The notes: a model not told the origin generated them from the sequence alone. A stretch of DNA of 64,000 nt from Daphnia pulex (GCF_021134715.1 NC_060028.1:9647482-9711481); one strand, 5' to 3'. Positions 48,163-59,499 are shown, counted from the stretch's first letter. Numbers and translations are program-made.

Positions 48163-49260
48163 GACAAGTGTTGCATCATTTTCAAGCAGGTGCAATTGCC
48201 GCAAGGCTCGAGTTGAAAGGTGAATCAGGAGAAGGAAAAATCCGATTGAACGAGAGAAAGGGCGATGGAAAACAGTCGAATGAGCATAACAACTGGATTG
48301 TTCATCGTTAAACCAGTTCATAATTATGGGTAATTACTCTGTTTTTTACATTGCGTTTTGTATCAATCATACTTTTTTCTATTTGTTAAGATGCCATTGA
48401 ATATTAATGTTTAAACTTCTTTATTTTTTAGTTAACTGTTGCTTCGTTGTGTTGTTGATCGTTGTATGGCTGGGTCGACCACTGTGGTCGGTGTACCGAT
48501 GTCTCCTGGTTATAGCTGATAGCCTGATACCAAACCGCAATGCCGCCGCCTAACTACACAACAACTTTAACGACCAGTTACAACACCGAGGCCTAGACCG
48601 AGACCCACAAATACTACACCACCAAGTCACCGAAGTAGGATACGATAACTTGCGCTTCGCCGAGCTAATACACCGATCCCCCGAATTATTACTTTGCCTC
48701 CAGTTGCACCACCAAGTCAGCGAAGTACTACACGACTACGTATCCTGCTTATCTTACTACACCGAGGCTCCAGCTACTACACCGAGGCTCCAGCTACTAC
48801 ACCGAGGCTCCAGCTACTACACCGAGGCTCCAGCTACTACACCGAGGCTCCAGCTACTACACCGAGGCTCCAGCTACTACACCGAGGCTCCAGCTACTAC
48901 ACCGAGGCTCCAGCTACTACACCGAGGCTCCAGCTACTACACCGAGGCTCCAGCTACTACACCGAGGCTCCAGCTACTACACCGAGGCTCCAGCTACTAC
49001 ACCGAGGCTCCAGCTACTACACCGAGGCTCCAGCTACACAACCACGACTGATGCGGTCAAGGTTTACGTAGCCCCAACTTTCTACTCAACTACTGCCCCT
49101 TCGTATTACGTTGAACCGAAATACTGCACTGAAGCTTCAGGTTACTACACCGAAAATCTGAAGTATTACTCTGCTCATAGTAACTACACCACTAAGGCAC
49201 CTGAATAGTACACTAAGACATACGCTTCTCCAGATTTCTAGAAGGATTCTAAATGCCAGA
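48163..49260 (+). pseudogene. Tyr-rich secreted protein gene copy 3, decayed, with minisatellite
   Basis: The upstream module (AGTGTTGCATCATTTTCAAG, CAATTGCCGCAAGGCTCGAG) is kept but no TATA is visible. Exon 1 ATGG at 48325-48328 joins exon 2 at 48432: MVNCCFVVLLIVVWLGRPLW, out of frame after a 7-nt loss relative to copy 2 and stopping within about 41 codons. Farther on are a 20-bp minisatellite and family-like remnants (APKYYT-type words, VEPKYCTEASGYYTENLKYY). Confidence 0.7.
48761..49040 (+). repeat. 20-bp minisatellite, 14 units (ACCGAGGCTCCAGCTACTAC)
   Basis: Fourteen head-to-tail 20-bp units, identical except for the last few bases of the final unit. The ancestral coding unit would be 21 nt (SYYTEAP). 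The lost base makes each successive unit shift frame, so YYTEAP, TTPRLQ and LLHRGSS alternate; all three frames stay open. Confidence 0.95.
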
Positions 49261-49743
49261 GCTGATATGATGGAAAATCTGTACACATACATATACACAA
49301 TATCATAATAGTTACTAGTCACTAGGAATTGTTCTTTGATGAGAAAATAAAGTTTTTAATCTGAGTAATTATTTTGTTCGACTTTTACTACCTAAGAGCA
49401 TTATGATAATTCGACTTTTTCTGATTTTTGTGGGAGTTTTCCTATTTCGCATGTTGGAGATAACTTTTGCTTTAGTCGATCTGCATTCAGACATTCTAGT
49501 GTTTGGACGAACTTCATTAGGAGTTGTGGATAGTGTTTGCTTCCTCATGGAATTTTATTTAAAGAGTCTTAAAATGGTTAATCACCTAGCTATAACATGT
49601 GTAAAATTTCAAAGTTGAAAGAATGAAAGTACTATGACACAAACAAAAACTTTAAAAGGAATTGCTTTATTGTCCCACCTCCACCCACAATTCCACCACA
49701 TTTTACAGTCACATATATTCATACATACACACACTTAAGTTAA

Positions 49744-50011
49744 CCCATTGGCTGCCACGCCATACAACCCGTAGGTTGCTCTCTACTAATCTACGCGCCA
49801 CGTCTGAAGGATCCATGACCAAGTGGGACTTGCCATTGCTGACAAGTCCGTGCTGAAAAGGGGGAACTATGGTGCATTGCCTGAAACAGGCGCCTTGCGG
49901 CAAATTTTGGGCTTGGCGACTCTCCGACCCCGCGGCTTGTAAACCACGAGACCGAACAGCGCGGCCCATGCTAAGGAGCTAGGGGAAAACAAAGGCGTGG
50001 CAGACAACGGG
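49744..50011 (+). mobile_element. piggyBac-type MITE with TTAA target duplications
   Basis: 268 bp bounded by CCCATTGGCTGCCACGCC and, inverted, GGCGTGGCAGACAACGGG (16/18 match), and flanked on both sides by TTAA (49740-49743 and 50012-50015). TTAA plus terminal CCC/GGG is the piggyBac hallmark. No transposase; the interior has no long frame. Confidence 0.82.
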
Positions 50012-50291
50012 TTAACTAACACTCACACAAACATATTACCAACAACAAATGATGATCCGCGCTGACATTTTGGAGATACCGGCGACGTTTTGGTATCCAT
50101 CTTCTCGACGTTTCCTCTGCATTACCTGAATAAAGAGATAACAATTCTTATTAAGTGGCATGCCAATAAAAGTTACATAATAGTCACATAATACTTATAA
50201 GTTCATTATTCTTGTTTTTTTGCTCAAAACTTTAAAGGTGCGCTTTAAATTGCTTAAAATCTACCTAACAATATTGAGAACTGTTCACATA

Positions 50292-50677
50292 ACAGAGCTC
50301 ACTTGCTAGTCTTTAAGAAAAAATTCCGGAAGTAGACCGGAAGTAACCACAGCGCCTCAACCATTGAGCTGTCGTCAAATTAAACCACATATTCGTGATC
50401 TCCATGAAATTTGGGGTCGATCAGATGTGATTTAAACGAAATCCAAAATTTGACCAAAATAGAGAATTTTCCTGAACTATAGTTCAGGAAAATTTTCGAA
50501 ACCGGAAGTACGAATACGTAAAAAATATAACATGAACTTTACCACAAATTCGACGAGGATCACGAATATGTGGTTCTTTTGCTCCTCGAATGAATATTTA
50601 CTGAACTACTGACTGAAATGAGCAAACCGGAAGTAGAAAAAAAAATCAATTATCGAAAATTTTACAAGTGAGCTTTG
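50292..50677. mobile_element. foldback MITE (self-complementary, ~386 bp)
   Basis: Ends ACAGAGCTCACTTG (50292) and CAAGTGAGCTTTGT (50677) are inverted repeats. Internal paired blocks include ACCACATATTCGTGATC against GATCACGAATATGTGGT, and a perfect 30-bp palindrome sits at 50465-50494. Several CCGGAAGT blocks occur on both halves. No coding capacity. Confidence 0.75.
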
Positions 50678-50921
50678 TTGCTGGAATAGTAATCGTCAGT
50701 TATCACTAAATATTTCAACAAAATAACTGCCAATAAATGTTTAAATAGATGTGCAAAGTAACTGAAACTGACTGTTTTGACAGCTGCAAATTATCAAAAA
50801 GCCATCTAGCGCTAGAAAAAAGAAACGTCCAAGTAAAACTTCGTTGGCGCGTAAGAAGGGACTGATTTTGGAAACTATTCTAAAGACAGAGTCTAACGCA
50901 ACTAGACTATTAGTAGATAAC

Positions 50922-51206
50922 CTACGAAAATAAGTCAATTGTTGGGTACCTGGGCATAATCCCGTGGTGAGTGACTGCAGGTGTGTAACAGCGGACGGAA
51001 ACGATCACTGAAGAGGTCCAGAAACTCGCCAAGTCGCCAGTGAAGTAAAACAAATTGTGTTTAGAAGCAGTGAAGCTAGATGAGCGTGCGTCGCGAAGAT
51101 AAGGATGGAGAAGAACGTTGATGGAAGTCCCTCTTCCGTCATGGACAAAGGTCAGCATTGGCACAGAATCTCCGTGCCAGGACTGGCCAGGACCACACGA
51201 TTCCAT
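50922..51206 (-). CDS. unrecognised 94-codon frame within the arm
   Basis: Starts MESCGPGQSWHGDSVPMLTF and continues VHDGRGTSINVLLHPYLRDA. The composition is protein-like (mixed, not repeat-derived) and both arms keep it open, but the arms are too similar for that to be evidence of selection. No family recognised. Confidence 0.25.
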   Translation of the reverse strand: MESCGPGQSWHGDSVPMLTFVHDGRGTSINVLLHPYLRDARSSSFTASKHNLFYFTGDLASFWTSSVIVSVRCYTPAVTHHGIMPRYPTIDLFS

Positions 51207-51424
51207 AAAGAAACTGCGTGCTCTCTAAAATAAAATGTTTTACATTGATGAAATATTAAAAAGAATAAAGCATATTGATCTTTACCTTTAGAAGCACACT
51301 GCAATTTTCATGAAGAAAAAACCGTAAAAATGGAATTCACAGCAACCAACAGCATTACTCCACATGTTGAGATAAATTTCCTGATGCTCAAGTTAGTGTC
51401 ATGAAGTATTGCAGTAGCATGGTG

Positions 51425-52032
51425 ATAGGTGGTTCACTTCACAGTCTTCATGTCACTGAAACTCTAAGTGGAAATGGGACAAGGAAATTCTCTATGTTAT
51501 TTACAAATTTACACAAATTTACCTATGAGAAATAAAACTGTTCCTATCTCTGAGCTGGGTTGCCTTCTAAACAGAAGTAAAAACAGCCATAACAACAAAC
51601 ATGCTGTTGCAGGGTACACCACCAAAATTGCGAGATTCAGAAAAGATCCTATGGAACAAGAATACCTATGTTACATGAAAATCTGAATTGTAATGGACTG
51701 GTAGTAGTAATGGGAAAATACCTTAACTCGGCAGATTTTTATTCCACTATATGTGTGCTTAAAACATGATTTTTAGGCTTTTGACAGCATGATGGGTCTA
51801 TTGGATGGAAAGTGTCTGGGCGCTAAGTCAACTTGTTGGAATGACTGACAGTAGGCATCTAATATTTGAAGAAATAAAATGATACAGTATAAAAATAAGG
51901 AAACTAGGTAAAGAGATAAACCTACATATAATACGAAGTTCAATTTGCTAATTGAAATTACAGGAATATAAGAATAAATTAGCAACCAATTATTTCGCCT
52001 ATTGTGCCTCGTTTCAAGATGTTACAACAACA
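51425..52032 (-). repeat. inner ~600-bp terminal repeat, left arm
   Basis: Inverted relative to 44778-45385 and nearly identical to its mirror at 52358-52970. Its outermost ~19 bases are absent compared with the right-arm partner. Confidence 0.75.
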
Positions 52033-52357
52033 TTATATCCATCATTGAGTGGACTTGTTGTCTTGTTGACCTGTTGCCTTGTTGGAATGACTGACAGTAT
52101 GCATCTAGAATTAGGAGAAATTAGTTGGAACAGTATCAAAATAAGGAAACTAGGTCAAGAAATACCTACACAATATACGAAGTTCAATTTGGTATTTGAA
52201 ATCACAAGAATATAAGTTTAAATTAGAAACAATTTGTTTCGCCTATTTCGCCTCGTTTCACAAAGCGAAAACAACAATCGCGACACTAGCAACATCTAGT
52301 TACCTACTTAGGAATTAGGATTCAAAACTTATTACCAGATGTCGCTAGTGTCGCCAG
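52033..52357. repeat. asymmetric palindrome centre with third terminal-repeat fragment
   Basis: The 325-bp spacer is not self-complementary overall. It contains, at about 52079-52318, a further copy (minus orientation) of the terminal-repeat family, and the outermost bases (about 52339-52357) of the right arm's inner terminal repeat, which are missing from the left arm. Confidence 0.75.
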
Positions 52358-52970
52358 TGTTGTTGTAACATCTTGAAACGAGGCACAATAGGCGAAATAA
52401 TTGGTTGCTAATTTATTCTTATATTCCTGTAATTTCAATTAGCAAATTGAACTTCGTATTATATGTAGGTTTATCTCTTTACCTAGTTTCCTTATTTTTA
52501 TACTGTATCATTTTATTTCTTCAAATATTAGAATATTAGATGCCTACTGTCAGTCATTCCAACAAGTTGACTTAGCGCCCAGACACTTTCCATCCAATAG
52601 ACCCATCATGCTGTCAAAAGCCTAAAAATCATGTTTTAAGCACACATATAGTGGAATAAAAATCTGCCGAGTTAAGGTATTTTCCCATTACTACTACCAG
52701 TCCATTACAATTCAGATTTTCATGTAACATAGGTATTCTTGTTCCATAGGATCTTTTCTGAATCTCGCAATTTTGGTGGTGTACCCTGCAACAGCATGTT
52801 TGTTGTTATGGCTGTTTTTACTTCTGTTTAGAAGGCAACCCAGCTCAGAGATAGGAACAGTTTTATTTCTCATAGGTAAATTTGTGTAAATTTGTAAATA
52901 ACATAGAGAATTTCCTTGTCCCATTTCCACTTAGAGTTTCAGTGACATGAAGACTGTGAAGTGAACCACC
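52339..52970 (+). repeat. inner ~600-bp terminal repeat, right arm
   Basis: Complete version, beginning AGATGTCGCTAGTGTCGCC; it pairs with 51425-52032. Confidence 0.72.
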
Positions 52971-53191
52971 TATCACCATGCTACTGCAATACTTCATGAC
53001 ACTAACTTGAGCATCAGGAAATTTATCTCAACATGTGGAGTAATGCTGTTGGTTGCTGTGAATTCCATTTTTACGGTTTTTTCTTCATGAAAATTGCAGT
53101 GTGCTTCTAAAGGTAAAGATCAATATGCTTTATTCTTTTTAATATTTCATCAATGTAAAACATTTTATTTTAGAGAGCACGCAGTTTCTTT

Positions 53192-53476
53192 ATGGAATCG
53201 TGTGGTCCTGGCCAGTCCTGGCACGGAGATTCTGTGCCAATGCTGACCTTTGTCCATGACGGAAGAGGGACTTCCATCAACGTTCTTCTCCATCCTTATC
53301 TTCGCGACGCACGCTCATCTAGCTTCACTGCTTCTAAACACAATTTGTTTTACTTCACTGGCGACTTGGCGAGTTTCTGGACCTCTTCAGTGATCGTTTC
53401 CGTCCGCTGTTACACACCTGCAGTCACTCACCACGGGATTATGCCCAGGTACCCAACAATTGACTTATTTTCGTAG
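53192..53476 (+). CDS. mirror of the 94-codon frame
   Basis: Identical frame in the right arm; see 50922-51206. Confidence 0.25.
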   Translation: MESCGPGQSWHGDSVPMLTFVHDGRGTSINVLLHPYLRDARSSSFTASKHNLFYFTGDLASFWTSSVIVSVRCYTPAVTHHGIMPRYPTIDLFS

Positions 53477-53720
53477 GTTATCTACTAATAGTCTAGTTGC
53501 GTTAGACTCTGTCTTTAGAATAGTTTCCAAAATCAGTCCCTTCTTACGCGCCAACGAAGTTTTACTTGGACGTTTCTTTTTTCTAGCGCTAGATGGCTTT
53601 TTGATAATTTGCAGCTGTCAAAACAGTCAGTTTCAGTTACTTTGCACATCTATTTAAACATTTATTGGCAGTTATTTTGTTGAAATATTTAGTGATAACT
53701 GACGATTACTATTCCAGCAA

Positions 53721-54106
53721 CAAAGCTCACTTGTAAAATTTTCAATAATTGATTTTTTTTTCTACTTCCGGTTTGCTCATTTCAGTCAGTAGTTCAGTAA
53801 ATATTCATTCGAGGAGCAAAAGAACCACATATTCGTGATCCTCGTCGAATTTGTGGTAAAGTTCATGTTATATTTTTTACGTATTCGTACTTCCGGTTTC
53901 GAAAATTTTCCTGAACTATAGTTCAGGAAAATTCTCTATTTTGGTCAAATTTTGGATTTCGTTTAAATCACATCTGATCGACCCCAAATTTCATGGAGAT
54001 CACGAATATGTGGTTTAATTTGACGACAGCTCAATGGTTGAGGCGCTGTGGTTACTTCCGGTCTACTTCCGGAATTTTTTCTTAAAGACTAGCAAGTGAG
54101 CTCTGT
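53721..54106. mobile_element. mirror copy of foldback MITE
   Basis: Same element in the right arm. Confidence 0.75.
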
Positions 54107-54386
54107 TATGTGAACAGTTCTCAATATTGTTAGGTAGATTTTAAGCAATTTAAAGCGCACCTTTAAAGTTTTGAGCAAAAAAACAAGAATAATGAACTTA
54201 TAAGTATTATGTGACTATTATGTAACTTTTATTGGCATGCCACTTAATAAGAATTGTTATCTCTTTATTCAGGTAATGCAGAGGAAACGTCGAGAAGATG
54301 GATACCAAAACGTCGCCGGTATCTCCAAAATGTCAGCGCGGATCATCATTTGTTGTTGGTAATATGTTTGTGTGAGTGTTAGTTAA

Positions 54387-54654
54387 CCCGTTGTCTGCCA
54401 CGCCTTTGTTTTCCCCTAGCTCCTTAGCATGGGCCGCGCTGTTCGGTCTCGTGGTTTACAAGCCGCGGGGTCGGAGAGTCGCCAAGCCCAAAATTTGCCG
54501 CAAGGCGCCTGTTTCAGGCAATGCACCATAGTTCCCCCTTTTCAGCACGGACTTGTCAGCAATGGCAAGTCCCACTTGGTCATGGATCCTTCAGACGTGG
54601 CGCGTAGATTAGTAGAGAGCAACCTACGGGTTGTATGGCGTGGCAGCCAATGGG
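54387..54654 (-). mobile_element. mirror copy of piggyBac-type MITE
   Basis: Identical element and TTAA flanks in the right arm, so the insertion predates the palindrome duplication. Confidence 0.82.
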
Positions 54655-55137
54655 TTAACTTAAGTGTGTGTATGTATGAATATATGTGACTGTAAAATGT
54701 GGTGGAATTGTGGGTGGAGGTGGGACAATAAAGCAATTCCTTTTAAAGTTTTTGTTTGTGTCATAGTACTTTCATTCTTTCAACTTTGAAATTTTACACA
54801 TGTTATAGCTAGGTGATTAACCATTTTAAGACTCTTTAAATAAAATTCCATGAGGAAGCAAACACTATCCACAACTCCTAATGAAGTTCGTCCAAACACT
54901 AGAATGTCTGAATGCAGATCGACTAAAGCAAAAGTTATCTCCAACATGCGAAATAGGAAAACTCCCACAAAAATCAGAAAAAGTCGAATTATCATAATGC
55001 TCTTAGGTAGTAAAAGTCGAACAAAATAATTACTCAGATTAAAAACTTTATTTTCTCATCAAAGAACAATTCCTAGTGACTAGTAACTATTATGATATTG
55101 TGTATATGTATGTGTACAGATTTTCCATCATATCAGC

Positions 55138-56115
55138 TCTGGCATTTAGAATCCTTCTAGAAATCTGGAGAAGCGTATGTCTTAGTGTACTATTCAGGTG
55201 CCTTAGTGGTGTAGTTACTATGAGCAGAGTAATACTTCAGATTTTCGGTGTAGTAACCTGAAGCTTCAGTGCAGTATTTCGGTTCAACGTAATACGAAGG
55301 GGCAGTAGTTGAGTAGAAAGTTGGGGCTACGTAAACCTTGACCGCATCAGTCGTGGTTGTGTAGCTGGAGCCTCGGTGTAGTAGCTGGAGCCTCGGTGTA
55401 GTAGCTGGAGCCTCGGTGTAGTAGCTGGAGCCTCGGTGTAGTAGCTGGAGTCTCGGTGTAGTAGCTGGAGTCTCGGTGTAGTAGCTGGAGCCTCGGTGTA
55501 GTAGCTGGAGCCTCGGTGTAGTAAGATAAGCAGGATACGTAGTCGTGTAGTACTTCGCTGACTTGGTGGTGCAACTGGAGGCAAAGTAATAATTCGGGGG
55601 ATCGGTGTATTAGCTCGGCGAAGCGCAAGTTATCGTATCCTACTTCGGTGACTTGGTGGTGTAGTATTTGTGGGTCTCGGTCTAGGCCTCGGTGTTGTAA
55701 CTGGTCGTTAAAGTTGTTGTGTAGTTAGGCGGCGGCATTGCGGTTTGGTATCAGGCTATCAGCTATAACCAGGAGACATCGGTACACCGACCACAGTGGT
55801 CGACCCAGCCATACAACGATCAACAACACAACGAAGCAACAGTTAACTAAAAAATAAAGAAGTTTAAACATTAATATTCAATGGCATCTTAACAAATAGA
55901 AAAAAGTATGATTGATACAAAACGCAATGTAAAAAACAGAGTAATTACCCATAATTATGAACTGGTTTAACGATGAACAATCCAGTTGTTATGCTCATTC
56001 GACTGTTTTCCATCGCCCTTTCTCTCGTTCAATCGGATTTTTCCTTCTCCTGATTCACCTTTCAACTCGAGCCTTGCGGCAATTGCACCTGCTTGAAAAT
56101 GATGCAACACTTGTC
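55138..56115 (-). pseudogene. mirror of Tyr-rich copy 3
   Basis: Same structure in the right arm but with 8 rather than 14 minisatellite units. Confidence 0.7.
55361..55520 (-). repeat. 20-bp minisatellite, 8 units (right arm)
   Basis: Same unit; two adjacent units carry a C-to-T variant (TCTCGG on the plus strand) not present in the left arm. The six-unit difference accounts for the 120-bp shift between arms. Confidence 0.95.
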
Positions 56116-56205
56116 ATTGATGGATTTTTCAATTGTAACTAAATTATCAAATGTTCTACCACCTTTTCTCACTCCTTTTTACATCTTCTTTTTTAACGAC
56201 TCCTT

Positions 56206-56932
56206 TTACGCAGAGTAATCCTTCGGGGCGTTAATGTAGTAGCTTAGGGCAGTGTAGGTTGTAGTGTAGTACTTGGGTGCTTCAGTGTTGTAGTAATTAG
56301 GGGCCTCGGTGTAGTAGGCAGGGGCAGCATACGTAATCGTGTAGTATTCCTGTGCCTTAGTGGTGTAGTACTTGGGAGCCTTGGTGTTGTACGCCGGATC
56401 TTTGTTGGTGTGGCTCGGGGTAGAGTTATACTTCAGAGCTTCGGTGTAGTAGCTCGGGGCATCCTAAGTTGTGGTAGGACTCTGGAGCCTTGGTGGTGTA
56501 GTATCCGGTGGTTGCGTATGTTGTTGTTGTGTGGGAGGCAGCAGCATTGCGGACCCAGGAGACATCGGTACACCAGTGGTCGACCCAGCCATCAACGATA
56601 CAACACCCAACAGCAGCACGACGCCATAGTTAACTAGAGAATTAATAAATTTAAAAATTAATATTCACCAACAACTGGCAGATAAAAAAGTAGTCAAAAG
56701 TGATTTGATACAAAACTCAATGTAAAAAAAAAAAAACAGAATATTTACCCGTGATTGCGAACTGGTTAAACGATGAAGAAGGAGGTTGGTTACCAATGGT
56801 GCGCAGCAGTAGTTGCCGTGTCGGAGATGTTCACTCGACTGATCTCAAACTGACTTTTCTCTCTCCTTTTATACTACTTTTTCTTACCCTGACTCACCTC
56901 CTAAGCCTTGCGGCAATTGTACCTGCTTGGAA
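56206..56932 (-). pseudogene. mirror of Tyr-rich copy 2
   Basis: Same decayed gene in the right arm, with at least one substitution in the last codons (GAAGGATTACTCTGCG versus GAAGTATTACTCTGCG on the coding strand). The start codon is likewise ACG. Confidence 0.72.
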
Positions 56933-57779
56933 ATGAAGCAACACGTGTCGTTCTCACCCAACCTCTACACCACTGCACGGTTCTCACCCAACCTCTACAC
57001 CACTGCACAGACTTTCTCACCCAACCTCTACACCACTGCATGGTTCTCACCCAACCTCTGCACTGCACTGCACACCACTGCACGACAGACGACAGTTTTA
57101 CCTAATCCCGTGACCTTCAAGCGTTCACCAACCCGTCTGCAGATTGACTTTGGTGAATTAGAGATGGTTGCGACGCGTCTCATCCACCAACATCGCCATC
57201 CTGGCCAGCGTCTGAATCCTGGCCAAATATATGTATCATCAGTCAAATTCTATTTTATTCTGCAAACAGTCCATCACTAAGAATTCAGAACTCTAGTCAA
57301 ATTTGATGACACACGATCATCAAACAAATCAGGAACCTAAGAGGAACAAAAGTAACAAGTGTTATAAGCAGCTTCGTAATCAAACACATTATTTTAACAC
57401 ACTTGATTTTTTCAAAGAATTATATTCCCAACAGCTTTAAAATAAATATTCTAAACTTATTCATTCTACATATTTTACCCATTTAGAGAGATAATTAGGA
57501 GAGAGTGGAAAGCAAAAAATTTGGTCGGGTCTGGCCACAACCAAATCATCTACGGTAATGGAAAAATAATTATTAAACACTACATCAGTTGGAACTTGTT
57601 GAAACTTTAAATGGATTAAGAAAACATACTTAAATTTAAGACATTCTAAAGTATAGTTCTAAAGTATAGTCTCAAGGAATAGTTAACCAGACTACATTAA
57701 ATATTCAACACTAACGGACAGATTATCAAACAGAAAAAATAGAAATTGATACAAAATTCCACGTAGAAATACAGAATAT

Positions 57780-58063
57780 TCACCCGTGATTGTGACCTGA
57801 TAATACGACGAAGAATGCAGCTGCTGCCGTTCGGAGATGCTTACTCGATTGACTTCCGTTGCCCTTTTTCTTTCCTTTTAAAAGATTTTCTCTCGTGGTC
57901 AACATCAACGATACAACACCCAACAGCAACACAACGCCATAATTAACTATGCAATAAAATAAACAATTGGACATTATTTTTCTAAGATAACTAGTCGTAT
58001 CAACAACTCAAAACAAGGTAGAATAGATTTACGACTCGAAATTAAAAATGAATATTTACCCAT
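57780..58063 (-). CDS. mirror of chimeric small secreted protein (copy 1')
   Basis: Identical exon pair in the right arm (57780-57946 and 58060-58063). The upstream TATA region differs slightly in an A/T-run next to the TATA box (near 58158-58168) between the arms. Confidence 0.5.
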
Positions 58064-58891
58064 AATTGCGAACTGATATTACGACGAATACTGCAGCTGT
58101 TGCCGTGTCGGAGACACTCACTCGACTGATACCTATCGACTTTCTCCCGCCTTTTATAAAAATTTTTCTCACCCCTCCTCTCAAGCCTTGCGGCTTTTTT
58201 TACCTTCTTGATAATGATGCAAAACGTACCGTTCTCACCCAACCTCTTCTCCACTGTATGACACCTTTTCGTAATGATCTCCATGACCTTCGATTGAAAT
58301 GCAAACTGGCCTTTCCTTCTTTAGGTAGACGTTGCTGGGGATGGGTCTACAAAAACCAAAATATCAAAATGAATATCAAATAGCTTAACCTTGCGGCTAT
58401 TGTACCTACTTGATAATGTTGAAACACGTGTCATTCTCACCCAACCTCTACACCACCGCATGCCAGTTTTACGTTATGTCTTTCCCTTGACCTTCAAGCG
58501 TGAAGCACATCCAGAAACATACTGAAACAAACTGGCCGACCTGTCTGCAGGTTGACTTGCATGCAAAAAAACACAACAAAGACATGCAAAAAACGTAACG
58601 AATCTTAAACTCCTGTTAACTGCAAAGTTACCTCGAGTATGAGTGAGGATTCCCCAGAGTTCAGAACTATTATTTCAAACTGATATCAAGACGTCGCAAA
58701 AGGCCAGTAACGGCAACCACCGCCAACTCCATTGACCCCAAAACGAAATTCATAACCTCGTGTTTGCAGATCTGTTGGAAAGAATAAAATGATTATTAGC
58801 TATGGATTATTATTAAAGAAATAAAAATTTTGCCTTTTACATATCTGTACTCATGTACATATGTTTTCATGTACAGATCTGGTACATGTAC

Positions 58892-59499
58892 ACACACATG
58901 GCAGGTTCACTTCACACTCTTCGTCTCTTCATGAAAATTCTCTACGTTATTTATATATTTACACAAAATTACCTATGAGAAATAAAACTCTACCTATCTC
59001 TTAGCTGGGTTGCCTTCTAAACAGAAGTAAAACAGCCATAACAACAAACATGCTGTTGCAGGGTAAGCCACCAAAATTGTGAGATTCAGAAAAGATCCTA
59101 TGGTTCATGCGCAAGGAGCCAAGGACACCTATGTTATAAGAAAATCTGAATTGTAATGGTCTGGTAGCAGTAATGGGGAAATACTCTCGGCACATTTGCA
59201 CTTCAACCATGAGTTTTAGGCTTTTGACAGCATGATGGGCCTAATGGATGGAAATTGACTGAGCACTACGTCAACCTGTTGGAATGACTGACATTAGGCA
59301 TCTAGAATTCGAAGAAATAAGTTGGTACAGTATAAAAATAAGGAAAAATGTCAAGATTAAACCTACCTAAGTTACGAAGTTCAATTTGGTATATGAAATC
59401 ACAGGAATATAAGTATTATTAATTATGTACAATTTGTTATTTCGCCCTTTTTGCCTCGTTTCACGAAGTATCAACAACAAGGGCGACACTGCCGACATC
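58892..59499 (-). repeat. outer ~600-bp terminal repeat, right arm
   Basis: Mirror image of 44778-45385, essentially identical. Confidence 0.75.

Larger units (their letters stand above)
44420..52032 (+). repeat. left arm of giant palindrome (7.61 kb)
   Basis: Its reverse complement recurs at 52358-59857. Mirrored open frames match residue for residue at a constant coordinate sum (104277-104278 outside the minisatellite, 104398 inside it, 104390 at the inner edge). The shifts are explained by a 120-bp minisatellite difference, one base in a T-run and 8 bp near the centre. Only a handful of substitutions are visible. The arm holds diverged terminal inverted repeats, Tyr-rich protein gene copies and two MITEs. 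Confidence 0.95.

Noticed and set aside
48650-49071. Overlapping 125-133 codon frames over the minisatellite as real proteins
   Set aside because: They exist only because a 20-bp repeat lacks stops in all frames.
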